From assembly GCF_001642955.1 (NCBI RefSeq), contig NZ_LWSK01000007.1, positions 48,244 through 112,243 of the forward strand: 64,000 nucleotides of DNA, written 5' to 3'. The notes beneath the pieces were generated by a model. That model was not told where the DNA came from. It saw only the letters and a program-made list of their open reading frames with translations, and ran no database searches. The stretch comes from Rubripirellula obstinata. GTDB taxonomy: Bacteria > Planctomycetota > Planctomycetia > Pirellulales > Pirellulaceae. Shown here one piece after another: positions 43,806 to 50,818 of the stretch; within the stretch, counting starts at the first letter, position 1, and each line of letters starts with the position of its first letter. The translations under genes and the position numbers were made by a program.

Positions 43806-44288
43806 ATGAAAAAGGCAGACGTAAAGATCGGCGGCGAGTACTTCGCGAAGGTCACCAACAAGAAAGTCACGGTCCGGATCGACGCGGAGAATTCGTCGGG
43901 CGGCTGGGACGCGACCAATTTGGCGACCAACAAAAAAGTCCGCATCAAAACCGCCGCCCGGCTTCAATGGCCGGCCCGCGCGGTGACGACGCCGGCAGCC
44001 GGTGAACCCAAACGGGTGTTGAAGAAGAAGGCGAAATCGGAAACGCCCGCCGGCGGCGAGAAAAAGCTTTCGTGCGTCAAAGCGGCTTTGCAGGTTTTGG
44101 AAACCGCCAGCCAGCCAATGAACTCGCAAGAAATGATCACGGCGATGGTGGAACAAAACCTCTGGGAGAGCCCCGGAGGCAAAACTCCGCACGCGACTTT
44201 GTACTCGGCCATTTTGCGCGACCTCAAACGCGGCGACGAAAGCCGGTTTGTCAAAACCGAACGCGGCCGGTTCACGGTGCGGGTTTGA
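43806..44288 (+). CDS. HARE-HTH domain protein with an SH3-like N-terminus
   Basis: 160 residues. The first 60 form a small beta-barrel-like part: IGGEYFAKVTNKKVTVRIDA. A Lys/Ala-rich linker follows. The C-terminal 75 residues are a HARE-HTH (HB1/ASXL/restriction HTH) winged helix: SCVKAALQVLETASQPMNSQEMITAMVEQNLW, PHATLYSAILRDLKRGDESR and FVKTERGRFTVRV (each part quoted short). This domain occurs in chromatin and restriction proteins and is thought to bind DNA, perhaps modified DNA. It follows copy 7's first gene after 108 bases, with GGAGAG before the ATG. Confidence 0.85.
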   Translation: MKKADVKIGGEYFAKVTNKKVTVRIDAENSSGGWDATNLATNKKVRIKTAARLQWPARAVTTPAAGEPKRVLKKKAKSETPAGGEKKLSCVKAALQVLETASQPMNSQEMITAMVEQNLWESPGGKTPHATLYSAILRDLKRGDESRFVKTERGRFTVRV

Positions 44289-44303
44289 AGGGGAGGCGAC
44301 GCC

Positions 44304-44534
44304 ATGAAAACGATTGGTGACATACGCGAAATCGAGGATTTGGTTGACGGCGAGACCGCAAAACCGGAAGCCGACATGGGTTACGAGCTGCGGACGATCG
44401 CCGGCCGGTTTGAACGCGGGACCGTGGTCGGGATTACCCGCCGCGGCAACCGCATCCTCGCCACAACAACCAACGGACGCGAGTTCGCGGTAACCGGACC
44501 GAATGCTCACGTCTTGGTTCCACTTTCCTTCTAG
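44304..44534 (+). CDS. Small protein of the array, paralogue pair A
   Basis: 76 residues, ending in RILATTTNGREFAVTGPNAHVLVPLSF (quoted in parts: GREFAVTGPNAH, VLVPLSF). The end matches the protein at 44787 (GNQFRITGDNPHSVIPF). Acidic helical start, MKTIGDIREIEDLVDGETA. The gene and its terminator are part of a duplicated unit. Function unknown. Confidence 0.7.
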   Translation: MKTIGDIREIEDLVDGETAKPEADMGYELRTIAGRFERGTVVGITRRGNRILATTTNGREFAVTGPNAHVLVPLSF

Positions 44535-44555
44535 CCGGCGAACGCTTCGCCACTC

Positions 44556-44588
44556 ACGCCCGACGTTGGCCACGGTCGGGCGTTTTCT
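44556..44588 (+). terminator. Terminator of the duplicated unit, first copy
   Basis: ACGCCCGAC and GTCGGGCGT form a perfect nine-pair stem around ten bases, then TTTTCTC. Its counterpart is at 45055-45081. Confidence 0.9.
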
Positions 44589-44699
44589 CGTTGTGCGGCA
44601 AACCATGCGGAGCACCGGAGTCGCCCGACACGCGGCGTTTTTCGCGGTCGTTGGCCGGCAATGAAAAACATTCAACATTCCTTGGACTGTTCGCCGGCC

Positions 44700-44740
44700 T
44701 TCGCTTGCTGCGTTGAAAAAGTCATGGCTCCATGTGTCAC
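44700..44740 (+). promoter_or_regulatory. Conserved array element, copy 8
   Basis: TTCGCTTG, 15 bases, CATGGCTCCATGTGTCAC. One extra C makes CATGG-CT-CCATG an exact inverted repeat; 64 bases to the start at 44787. Confidence 0.85.
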
Positions 44741-44786
44741 ACGCCAACGGGGCGTTCCGAAAAACTTCTTTCAACGGAGACAAAAC

Positions 44787-45023
44787 ATGGACACCAAATT
44801 CTACATCAGCGACATCGGCTGCTTTTCGCACCTCGAAGAAGGCGAGAAGGTTTATCCCGAACCGGGTTGCCGCTACGAATGTTGGCGACCGGGAACCGCC
44901 GACCGCGAACCCGGCGATGTGAAATGGGTCACGCGACGCGACCACGAACTGTACGCCGAGATGACAACCGGTAACCAATTCCGAATCACCGGCGACAACC
45001 CGCATTCGGTCATCCCTTTCTAG
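44787..45023 (+). CDS. Small protein of the array, paralogue pair B
   Basis: 78 residues: MDTKFYISDIGCFSHLEEGE, YPEPGCRYECWRPGTADREP and the shared end GNQFRITGDNPHSVIPF. The Cys pattern (GC, GCRYEC) is not in pair A. Own array element, and a terminator copy at 45055-45081. Confidence 0.72.
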   Translation: MDTKFYISDIGCFSHLEEGEKVYPEPGCRYECWRPGTADREPGDVKWVTRRDHELYAEMTTGNQFRITGDNPHSVIPF

Positions 45024-45054
45024 CCGGCGACCGCGGCTTCGCGACACACGCCCA

Positions 45055-45081
45055 ACGCCCGCGACTGCCGGGCGTTTTCTC
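45055..45081 (+). terminator. Terminator of the duplicated unit, second copy
   Basis: ACGCCCG and CGGGCGT form a seven-pair stem around seven bases, then TTTTCT. Confidence 0.88.
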
Positions 45082-45191
45082 GTTGGACGGCAAACCATGC
45101 TGCGCACCGGAGTCGGCCGACACGCGGCGTTTGTTGCGATCGTTGGCCGACGATGAAAAACATTCGAGTTCTTTTGGAATGTTTGCCGGAC

Positions 45192-45232
45192 TTCGCTTGC
45201 TGCCGGCGAAACGTCATGGCTCCATGTGTCAC
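45192..45232 (+). promoter_or_regulatory. Conserved array element, copy 9
   Basis: TTCGCTTG, 15 bases, CATGGCTCCATGTGTCAC; 61 bases to the start at 45276. Confidence 0.85.
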
Positions 45233-45275
45233 ACGCAAACCGCGAAACGATTCCTTTCCCAAACGGAGAAACGAC

Positions 45276-45515
45276 ATGAAGAACGCCAACGTTCAAACCC
45301 TCGCCCCGCGGCCGATCGAACCGGCCGCGGCGTACGACAACGCTCACCAAATTTCACGCGACCTTTTGCAACACATCGAATTGCAACTCGATCGCATGCT
45401 GAAACCCGACAACAAGGCGTTGCGTTGGACGCACGTCCGCGCTTTGAACTTGATCAACGCCCAACTTTCTGAAGTTGCCGCGTTGGTGGACGAAACCAAC
45501 AACGCTCGCAACTGA
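45276..45515 (+). CDS. Small helical protein of the array
   Basis: 79 residues: YDNAHQISRDLLQHIELQLD, RMLKPDNKALRWTHVRALNL and INAQLSEVAALVDETNNARN. All alpha; no family recognised. It resembles the small helical proteins at 41036 and 42534. The next two genes follow after 10 and 3 bases, so this is the first of a three-gene unit. Confidence 0.72.
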   Translation: MKNANVQTLAPRPIEPAAAYDNAHQISRDLLQHIELQLDRMLKPDNKALRWTHVRALNLINAQLSEVAALVDETNNARN

Positions 45516-45525
45516 GAACGCAGCT

Positions 45526-45762
45526 ATGCCAACCATCCCCAAGGCGGGCGACCGGGTCCGCCTGGTTTCGATGACCGACGACCCCGACCCGATTCCCGCC
45601 GGCACCGCCGGAACGGTCGCCGGCGTGTATCCGCAAAACGGCTGGACGCAAGTCGATGTTGATTGGGACACCGGCCGGTCATTGATGCTTTCCATTCCAC
45701 CGGACCGCGTCGAACGTCTCGACGCCGGCCAACATCCGTCTCCCGAAGAACAAGGAAACTGA
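45526..45762 (+). CDS. DUF4314 domain protein
   Basis: 78 residues, nearly all of it the DUF4314 barrel: AGDRVRLVSMTDDPDPIPAG, TAGTVAGVYPQNGWTQVDVD, WDTGRSLMLSIPPDRVERLD. Common in phages, function unknown. Its start lies 10 bases after the previous stop. Confidence 0.88.
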   Translation: MPTIPKAGDRVRLVSMTDDPDPIPAGTAGTVAGVYPQNGWTQVDVDWDTGRSLMLSIPPDRVERLDAGQHPSPEEQGN

Positions 45763-45765
45763 CCC

Positions 45766-46086
45766 ATGTCGACAAGAGCCATCCTCGCCATCCGATTGCC
45801 GGACGAAACCATCCTGGCGACGTACCTGCATTTCGACGGCTACCCCGACCACGTGATGCCGATTCTGACCAGCGGCTACGTTGATCCGGACGAAGCCCTT
45901 GAACTGATTCAGGCCGGCGAAATCCGATCACTTTCGCCGCGACCGGAACTGCCGAAATACTTTGAAACCAGCCGGCGAACCAACGAATTGAAATCCGCCG
46001 ATGAATTGATGTCGCTCGCTCAGTACTTGAACGCCGAGCATGTTTACCTGATGACCGAAAAGGGTTGGACGCACCAGGAAGTTTGA
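45766..46086 (+). CDS. Conserved phage protein of unknown function
   Basis: 106 residues: MSTRAILAIRLPDETILATY, LHFDGYPDHVMPILTSGYVD, EALELIQAGEIRSLSPRPEL. The S-R-A-I-L-A, HFDGYP and LIxxGxIxSL pattern is found in many phage proteins of unknown role. Last gene of the plus-strand array, three bases after the DUF4314 gene; it meets the convergent methyltransferase at 46096. Confidence 0.8.
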   Translation: MSTRAILAIRLPDETILATYLHFDGYPDHVMPILTSGYVDPDEALELIQAGEIRSLSPRPELPKYFETSRRTNELKSADELMSLAQYLNAEHVYLMTEKGWTHQEV

Positions 46087-46095
46087 CGCGACCGC

Positions 46096-47406
46096 TCATC
46101 GCATGTTCTCCTCGCGGGCACCGACCGGGATCGGTGACTCGCCGGTTCGTTCGAGAACCGCTTTTTTGCCGGTGAAGCGTTGGAAGCGGTCCACGATCAC
46201 GTCGCAGTACGGCGGATCGAGTTCCATCAAGAACGCCTTGCGTCCGGTTTGCTCGGCTCCGATCAACGTCGAACCGCTGCCGCCGAATAGGTCTAGCACG
46301 TTCTCGCCGCGGCGCGACGAGTACTGCATCGCCAAGACCGCGAGTTCGGCGGGTTTGCCGGTGAGGTGCTCGAGTTTCTGCGGCGCGATCTTCTTGACGT
46401 GCCAAAGGTCGGTGGCGTTGTTCGGCCCGAAGTACTTGTGGCCGGCTCCTTCTTTCCATCCGTAGAACGCCCACTCGTGCGCGCCCATGAAATCTTTTCG
46501 CGTCATCACAGGATGTTGCTTGTCCCAGATGATTGCTTGCGAGAAATACAAACCGGCCGCAGCGAGGACAGGCGGATAGTTCGCAATGTTTGAGAACCCA
46601 CCCCAAATGTAAAACGACCGGCCGGGTTCGAGCACGCGGGTGATGTTGCTGAACCAGGCTTTGAGCAGCCGGTCGAACTCTTCGTCGGAAACAAAGTCGT
46701 TTTCCAAAGGCCGGTCCTTCGCCCGCATCTTCTTCGGGCCTTCCTTCGTCTTGCCCTTGCCGGCCTCGAAGGAACTGTTGCCGGCGGCGATCGCGTTCTT
46801 GCTTCGCGGTTCAACCTTCACATTGTACGGTGGGTCGGTATTGCAAAGTTGAATCTTCGCGCCGGCCAGAAGTTGATCAAGGTCCTCGACACTGGTCGAG
46901 TCGCCGCACATCAATCGGTGGTCACCGAGGATCCAAATGTCGCCGCGCTGCGTGATCGCTTCGTCGGGCGGTTCGGGAACGTCGTCGGGATCAGTCAAAC
47001 CCTGGTCGACGCCGGGATCGAGCAGTTTCGCCAACTCGTCCGAATCGAAGCCGAGCAATTCGCAATCGAAACCGCTGTCTTGCAACGCTCCGAGTTCGAG
47101 TGGCAGCAACTCAAAATCCCACTCCGCGTTTTCGCCGGTGCGGTTGTCGGCGATCCGGTAAGCACGAACCGCTTCGGGTTCCATGTCCGTCGCGACGTGA
47201 ACCGGGACTTCGGTTAGGCTCAAAACCTTGGCAGCTTTGAATCGCGTATGGCCGACGATGATGACGCCGGCGGTGTCAACAACAATCGGTTGGCGAAAAC
47301 CGAATTCGTTGATGCTTTGTACGACGTCGGCGACCGCATCGTCGTTGATGCGAGGATTGTTTTCGTAAGGCTTGATTCGATCAAGCGTCCACATTTCGAC
47401 CTGCAT
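46096..47406 (-). CDS. ParB-like/DNA methyltransferase fusion
   Basis: 436 residues from ATG 47406 (a start six codons earlier is possible). Residues 1-120 are a ParB/Srx-like domain: RIKPYENNPRINDDAVADVVQSI in part, then VVDTAGVIIVGHTRFKAA. The rest is an N6-adenine/N4-cytosine methylase of the beta type: catalytic DPPY at residues 191-194, and the SAM-binding FGGSGSTLIGAEQTGR near the end. Such orphan phage methylases probably shield phage DNA from host restriction, or regulate its expression. Its strand puts it with the replication module rather than the array. Confidence 0.92.
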   Translation of the reverse strand: MQVEMWTLDRIKPYENNPRINDDAVADVVQSINEFGFRQPIVVDTAGVIIVGHTRFKAAKVLSLTEVPVHVATDMEPEAVRAYRIADNRTGENAEWDFELLPLELGALQDSGFDCELLGFDSDELAKLLDPGVDQGLTDPDDVPEPPDEAITQRGDIWILGDHRLMCGDSTSVEDLDQLLAGAKIQLCNTDPPYNVKVEPRSKNAIAAGNSSFEAGKGKTKEGPKKMRAKDRPLENDFVSDEEFDRLLKAWFSNITRVLEPGRSFYIWGGFSNIANYPPVLAAAGLYFSQAIIWDKQHPVMTRKDFMGAHEWAFYGWKEGAGHKYFGPNNATDLWHVKKIAPQKLEHLTGKPAELAVLAMQYSSRRGENVLDLFGGSGSTLIGAEQTGRKAFLMELDPPYCDVIVDRFQRFTGKKAVLERTGESPIPVGAREENMR

Positions 47407-47442
47407 GGCAGAGTCCTTTTCCAAAGGGGAAGAAACGGAAAA

Positions 47443-47497
47443 GGTTCGGTCGTTGGGTGGTTGGTTCGATGGTTGGGTGGGTTGGCTGGTTCGCTAT
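47443..47497. repeat. GGTTGGTTCGATGGTTGGGTGG-like filler repeat
   Basis: A run of TGGTTGG/TGGGTGG units between the methyltransferase and kinase genes. Related in style to the CCACCAACCACCA repeats of the DISARM region, though less regular. Confidence 0.55.
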
Positions 47498-48304
47498 CTA
47501 GATCTGATCCATCCAGTCGTCGCCGACGTGGTCGGGAATGCGTCGTTCTGTGATGGAATTGATCCGAACGGTTTCTCCGTCGCCCCAAACGAGGATCGGC
47601 GTTGGAACGCGGACGGCCGCGGCAATGATCGTTTGGGTAATTTCACTGGCGGCTAATTCAAGTCGATCGAAAAACGAAGTTGGTTTCGCTGAAGTCGCCA
47701 GAGGTTTGTCTAGCAAGTTTGGCGTTCGAGTTTGAATCGCCTCGATGGCTGGGGTGTCGAAACAGACTGTGTCGTTGTTTTCGTGCTGAGCGACGGGGCT
47801 GGGTGGGTACCAAGTGCCATCGAGGATTGCCCAGCGATCGGCGATGGGGGCATAGTGTTTTGCGAAGTTGGAGATGCCTTGGTCGAACCGCCGGCGGATG
47901 ACTGGTTCGGGGATGTTAAGACCGCCTTGGCGAACTCGGTTGGCGACGCGATCGACGGCGAAGTCAGCGGTCGGTAACCACACGAAGATGAGTTCGATTT
48001 GATAGCCGCACTCGTTCTTGAGCCGCGTCAACCGCTGGGCATGGCCGCGGCCGGCGAGCGTTGTTTCAAGAGCGAAGGTTTTGCGTCCGCGAGTGAGTTC
48101 CTCAATTCGCCCGAGCATCAAGCGGCCGGCCGGGACCGCCTGTGAGTCTGGATGGAAGGGCGACAAGCCGGCGGCAATTAAGTCTGCGTTAAGGAATTCC
48201 CGACAACCGGCAAACGCATGCAAGTAGCTCATCGCAAAGGTTGTTTTGCCGGCACCGTTCGGGCCGGCGATGACATAGACGGTGGGTTGTTGTTCTGCTG
48301 GCAA
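47498..48304 (-). CDS. Zeta-toxin-like P-loop kinase
   Basis: 268 residues. Walker A GPNGAGKTT at residues 14-22, then EFLNADLIAAGLSPFHPDSQ, FALETTLAGRGHAQRLTRLK and DRVANRVRQGGLNIPE (LID arginines). This is the zeta toxin/UNAG kinase branch of P-loop kinases. The C-terminal 80 residues are extra. No epsilon-type antitoxin gene is next to it, so a free toxin is doubtful; the stand-alone forms are often annotated as ATPases with other roles. Confidence 0.88.
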   Translation of the reverse strand: MPAEQQPTVYVIAGPNGAGKTTFAMSYLHAFAGCREFLNADLIAAGLSPFHPDSQAVPAGRLMLGRIEELTRGRKTFALETTLAGRGHAQRLTRLKNECGYQIELIFVWLPTADFAVDRVANRVRQGGLNIPEPVIRRRFDQGISNFAKHYAPIADRWAILDGTWYPPSPVAQHENNDTVCFDTPAIEAIQTRTPNLLDKPLATSAKPTSFFDRLELAASEITQTIIAAAVRVPTPILVWGDGETVRINSITERRIPDHVGDDWMDQI

Positions 48305-48358
48305 TTTCAGTCTCCTATTTCTCGCGTTGGCGGAGACTACCGTTTGTTCAATGGCAGA

Positions 48359-48967
48359 TCAAACCCTTGCCTCGCCGTTGCCAAAGCGTTGCGATTCGTA
48401 CAACCTTCCGTCATCGTTCCAGTTGCCGAACATCTTGCCGGCGGCGGTCTTGGTGATGAAGTTGCGAAGCCGTTTGTCGAACTCGGTCGGCTGCTTTCGC
48501 ATCTCTTCGACGTAGCCGATGCGGACTCGTTTGTAGAGATCTGGGAACGACTCGAAATGTCCCCAGGCTTCGGGCTCCGCTTTGAGGGCCGCGACGATGT
48601 CTTCGGCGACTGAAAAATTGATCGCAAGGTCTGGCAACGTTGCTTGGCCGGCGTCGGTCATCAAGCCAAGCCGGATCAACCGGCGAGCGCGTTCCTTGTT
48701 CAGCTCGGTCCAGTTGCTGCGTTTGCGACGTGGCGTTAGACGCTGGGCTTTCTCGAACTCAGAATACTTCTTGGCGATGCCGTCGATCCAACCGAAACAG
48801 ATCGCTTCTTCGACCGCGTCGAGGTACTCGACTGATGGCACGTCCAGTCGTTTGTCGAGCAAAAGCCAGATCTCGGTCTTCTCGGTGTGATTTGCTTGTA
48901 GCCAGTCACGCCACGCCTTTCGATCGGCCGGTTTAATCGTTTCGGAAATTTGCATTTGATTGGGCAT
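48359..48967 (-). CDS. YdeI/OmpD-associated family protein
   Basis: 202 residues. AWRDWLQANHTEKTEIWLLL, YLDAVEEAICFGWIDGIAKK and RLTPRRKRSNWTELNKERAR are the family signature, with helical remainder ending EFDKRLRNFITKTAAGKMFG. YdeI-type proteins are small stress-linked proteins of unclear biochemical role. A host-like cargo gene. Confidence 0.9.
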   Translation of the reverse strand: MPNQMQISETIKPADRKAWRDWLQANHTEKTEIWLLLDKRLDVPSVEYLDAVEEAICFGWIDGIAKKYSEFEKAQRLTPRRKRSNWTELNKERARRLIRLGLMTDAGQATLPDLAINFSVAEDIVAALKAEPEAWGHFESFPDLYKRVRIGYVEEMRKQPTEFDKRLRNFITKTAAGKMFGNWNDDGRLYESQRFGNGEARV

Positions 48968-49000
48968 TCGCTTCGCTACATCGCGACGGCTTTGCGTGCT

Positions 49001-50134
49001 CTAAAAGAAACGCATCGCCGGACTGCTTCCCGGTTGAAAGCCCAACTCGGTAAGTTCGCTCTCGATTGATTTGATGCGTTCCAAAATCGTGTCACGGTCT
49101 GCAAGTTCTTGGCCGAGCGTGTACTGGATTTCACCACCCAGCCTTGACTGAGCATATCGAACAGCTTGGTCCATCCGTTCGGCGACGATCGTGGGAAATG
49201 CCGTTCGAGGAACGTTGAACAAGAAGATGAGACCTTGCGTTCGAGTCTGGTCAGCGGCAATTTGTTCAGGGATGAAATAGCCCGGCGGGGTTGATGACTC
49301 GACACTGAAGAAGTAGTCCCCACCGACTTCCGATTCGTTGATCCAATGGAAGCAATCCATATCGCCCCACTGCAAGCCTAGGCAAAGCATTACATCCCAG
49401 ATGTCGCGTCCTTCAAAGAGCTTTGGTTCGGGTGCGTCAAGGTAGATCGCGAAGCGTTTGTCGAACTTCTCGCTGAGCTTTGAGAGACGGCTTGATTTTG
49501 CTGCAGCGTCCTTCGCGGAAAGTGCCGGTATCACCTTCACTTCGCCAACGACGGGTTGGAGTGCTTCGGAAACGGCTCCTATCCGTTTTTGAAATTCAAT
49601 TGCCGACGTTACCTGGGGATCTCTTTGCCTGGACGCGTAGTAACGCCAAGCGAGTTTTAGTCCCGTGACTTTTTCAGGCCCGTCCGAAGAAATCAAGAAC
49701 GTCCAAAATCCAGTTTTGAAGTCCTTTCCGTACAAAGAGACCCTTCCGAAACACTCTCGAAATGATTCTCCGAAGGCTTCAGACAAAACTTTTGGGTCAA
49801 TGGGACCATCGTCTAGGAACGCGACATCCAGAACCCATTCGCTGGCCGCCTCAGGCAAGTATTCATCACGCTCGCAGGGCTCCGCCTCCATGCTGTCTAC
49901 ATCAATGACGCCAAGTAAACGGGAGACGTCTTCTGATCCTGATGTCGGAAGCACGGACGCGGCACGTTTACCGCTCTCGCTCGAGGTCGATAAGAAGAAT
50001 TCACCAAACTCATCTCGTTCAGTTGACATCGGTTTTTCCTCGGTTGAACATCCAGTGCCAGCAATCAAGGCAGCCATTGCGGAGAACTTTATTCCCGCCG
50101 ATATTCGGCCAGCCAATCGTTTGAAGTAATTCAT
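49001..50134 (-). CDS. Lipoprotein with a ZipA C-terminal-like domain
   Basis: 377 residues. A basic start and hydrophobic stretch lead to a lipobox, LIAGTGC, Cys29. The C-terminal half follows ZipA's FtsZ-binding domain in order: IWDVMLCLGLQWGDMDCFHW (as in the G-D-M-x-x-x-H of ZipA), DYFFSVESSTPPGYFIPEQI, TQGLIFLFNVPRT and AVRYAQSRLGGEIQYTLGQE. In ZipA this domain binds the FtsZ tail and the protein is anchored by an N-terminal membrane helix; here it would be a lipid anchor on the outer face. The N-terminal half, VLDVAFLDDGPIDPKVLSEA, is a second domain of unknown type. The match is by eye and needs profile confirmation. Confidence 0.7.
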   Translation of the reverse strand: MNYFKRLAGRISAGIKFSAMAALIAGTGCSTEEKPMSTERDEFGEFFLSTSSESGKRAASVLPTSGSEDVSRLLGVIDVDSMEAEPCERDEYLPEAASEWVLDVAFLDDGPIDPKVLSEAFGESFRECFGRVSLYGKDFKTGFWTFLISSDGPEKVTGLKLAWRYYASRQRDPQVTSAIEFQKRIGAVSEALQPVVGEVKVIPALSAKDAAAKSSRLSKLSEKFDKRFAIYLDAPEPKLFEGRDIWDVMLCLGLQWGDMDCFHWINESEVGGDYFFSVESSTPPGYFIPEQIAADQTRTQGLIFLFNVPRTAFPTIVAERMDQAVRYAQSRLGGEIQYTLGQELADRDTILERIKSIESELTELGFQPGSSPAMRFF

Positions 50135-50255
50135 GACGAGAATATATCAGCTTGGTTGACGTCTTACGGCTTCGTTCGGACAAGCGAAACAAACTGTGCC
50201 TAATACCGCCGCTGTTCCCGCGGCCCTGACCAGAGAACGGATTGGCCGGGAGTAC

Positions 50256-50594
50256 CTAAACGTCTCGGGTGTGGCCGCACACCGCGGCGTCGGTCGCGTC
50301 CTCGCGGGCCGCTGCGTCGAAGGCGGCGTTGGCTTCGATGGCGTGGGCGTGGGCCGGCGTGTTGCGGCGTGGGGCGAACTCGCCGCACCAATCGCACGCG
50401 ATCACGATCGGGAACTCGGCGTAGTTCACCGAGGCTTCGCGGTTGCCATGGTCGCATACCGGCGGGAGACGTCGGCACTCGCCTTTCTCACATTCTTCTT
50501 CGGGCGGTTGGTCGCGATCTAAGAGTGGCGACGTGTCAAAGAAGCGGCAATCCCAGCACGACGGTTCGGGCTGATTTGGAATACCGCAATTCAT
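50256..50594 (-). CDS. Cysteine-rich zinc-ribbon-like phage protein
   Basis: 112 residues from ATG 50594. SCWDCRFFDTSPLL, CEKGECRRLPPVCDHG and FPIVIACDWCGEFAPRR make paired Cys motifs, a fold common in small phage and planctomycete proteins with unknown function. The Ala-rich C-terminus ends CGHTRDV. A longer reading from 50810 covers repeats and is not convincing. The start lies inside the inverted repeat at 50588-50669. Confidence 0.7.
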   Translation of the reverse strand: MNCGIPNQPEPSCWDCRFFDTSPLLDRDQPPEEECEKGECRRLPPVCDHGNREASVNYAEFPIVIACDWCGEFAPRRNTPAHAHAIEANAAFDAAAREDATDAAVCGHTRDV

Positions 50595-50669
50595 CAATTC
50601 ATCCTCAGGGCTCTTATGTGGACGCGTGGATGTTGGCGTACACGTGCTTGTCTGATGAATTGATGAATT
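50588..50669. repeat. 16-base inverted repeat over the start of the Cys-rich gene
   Basis: AATTCATCAATTCATC at 50588-50603 and GATGAATTGATGAATT at 50654-50669 are exact complements, 50 bases apart. The first arm holds the start codon (50592-50594 on the minus strand), so in RNA the stem could hide it; in DNA the arms could bind a regulator. Confidence 0.8.
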
Positions 50670-50818
50670 ATTATTTGTGTTATACAAAGTGCTTGTCTCC
50701 TTGAACTTACGGCGATTTGTGAGTTGGTGGGATTTAGTGCGGTGTTTCAATTCCGCAACGTGGTTTTGGTCTGCGTGAACGCTGCCTGGCGAGTGGATCG
50801 GTTGAGGCATTCGTTTCC

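Noticed and set aside
39358..45232. The nine repeats as a CRISPR-like array
   Set aside because: Copies are 380-1360 bases apart, separated by genes, and the repeat length and spacing do not fit CRISPR.
39382..45260. Short peptide MAHVCHRNEF starting at the ATG in each array element, as a leader peptide
   Set aside because: Its frame relative to the next gene differs between copies, and copies 8 and 9 have an extra base that changes the peptide. Conservation is of DNA, not peptide.
50196..50522. Plus-strand ORF of 108 codons
   Set aside because: It is opposite the Cys-rich gene, whose paired cysteines make the minus strand the coding one.
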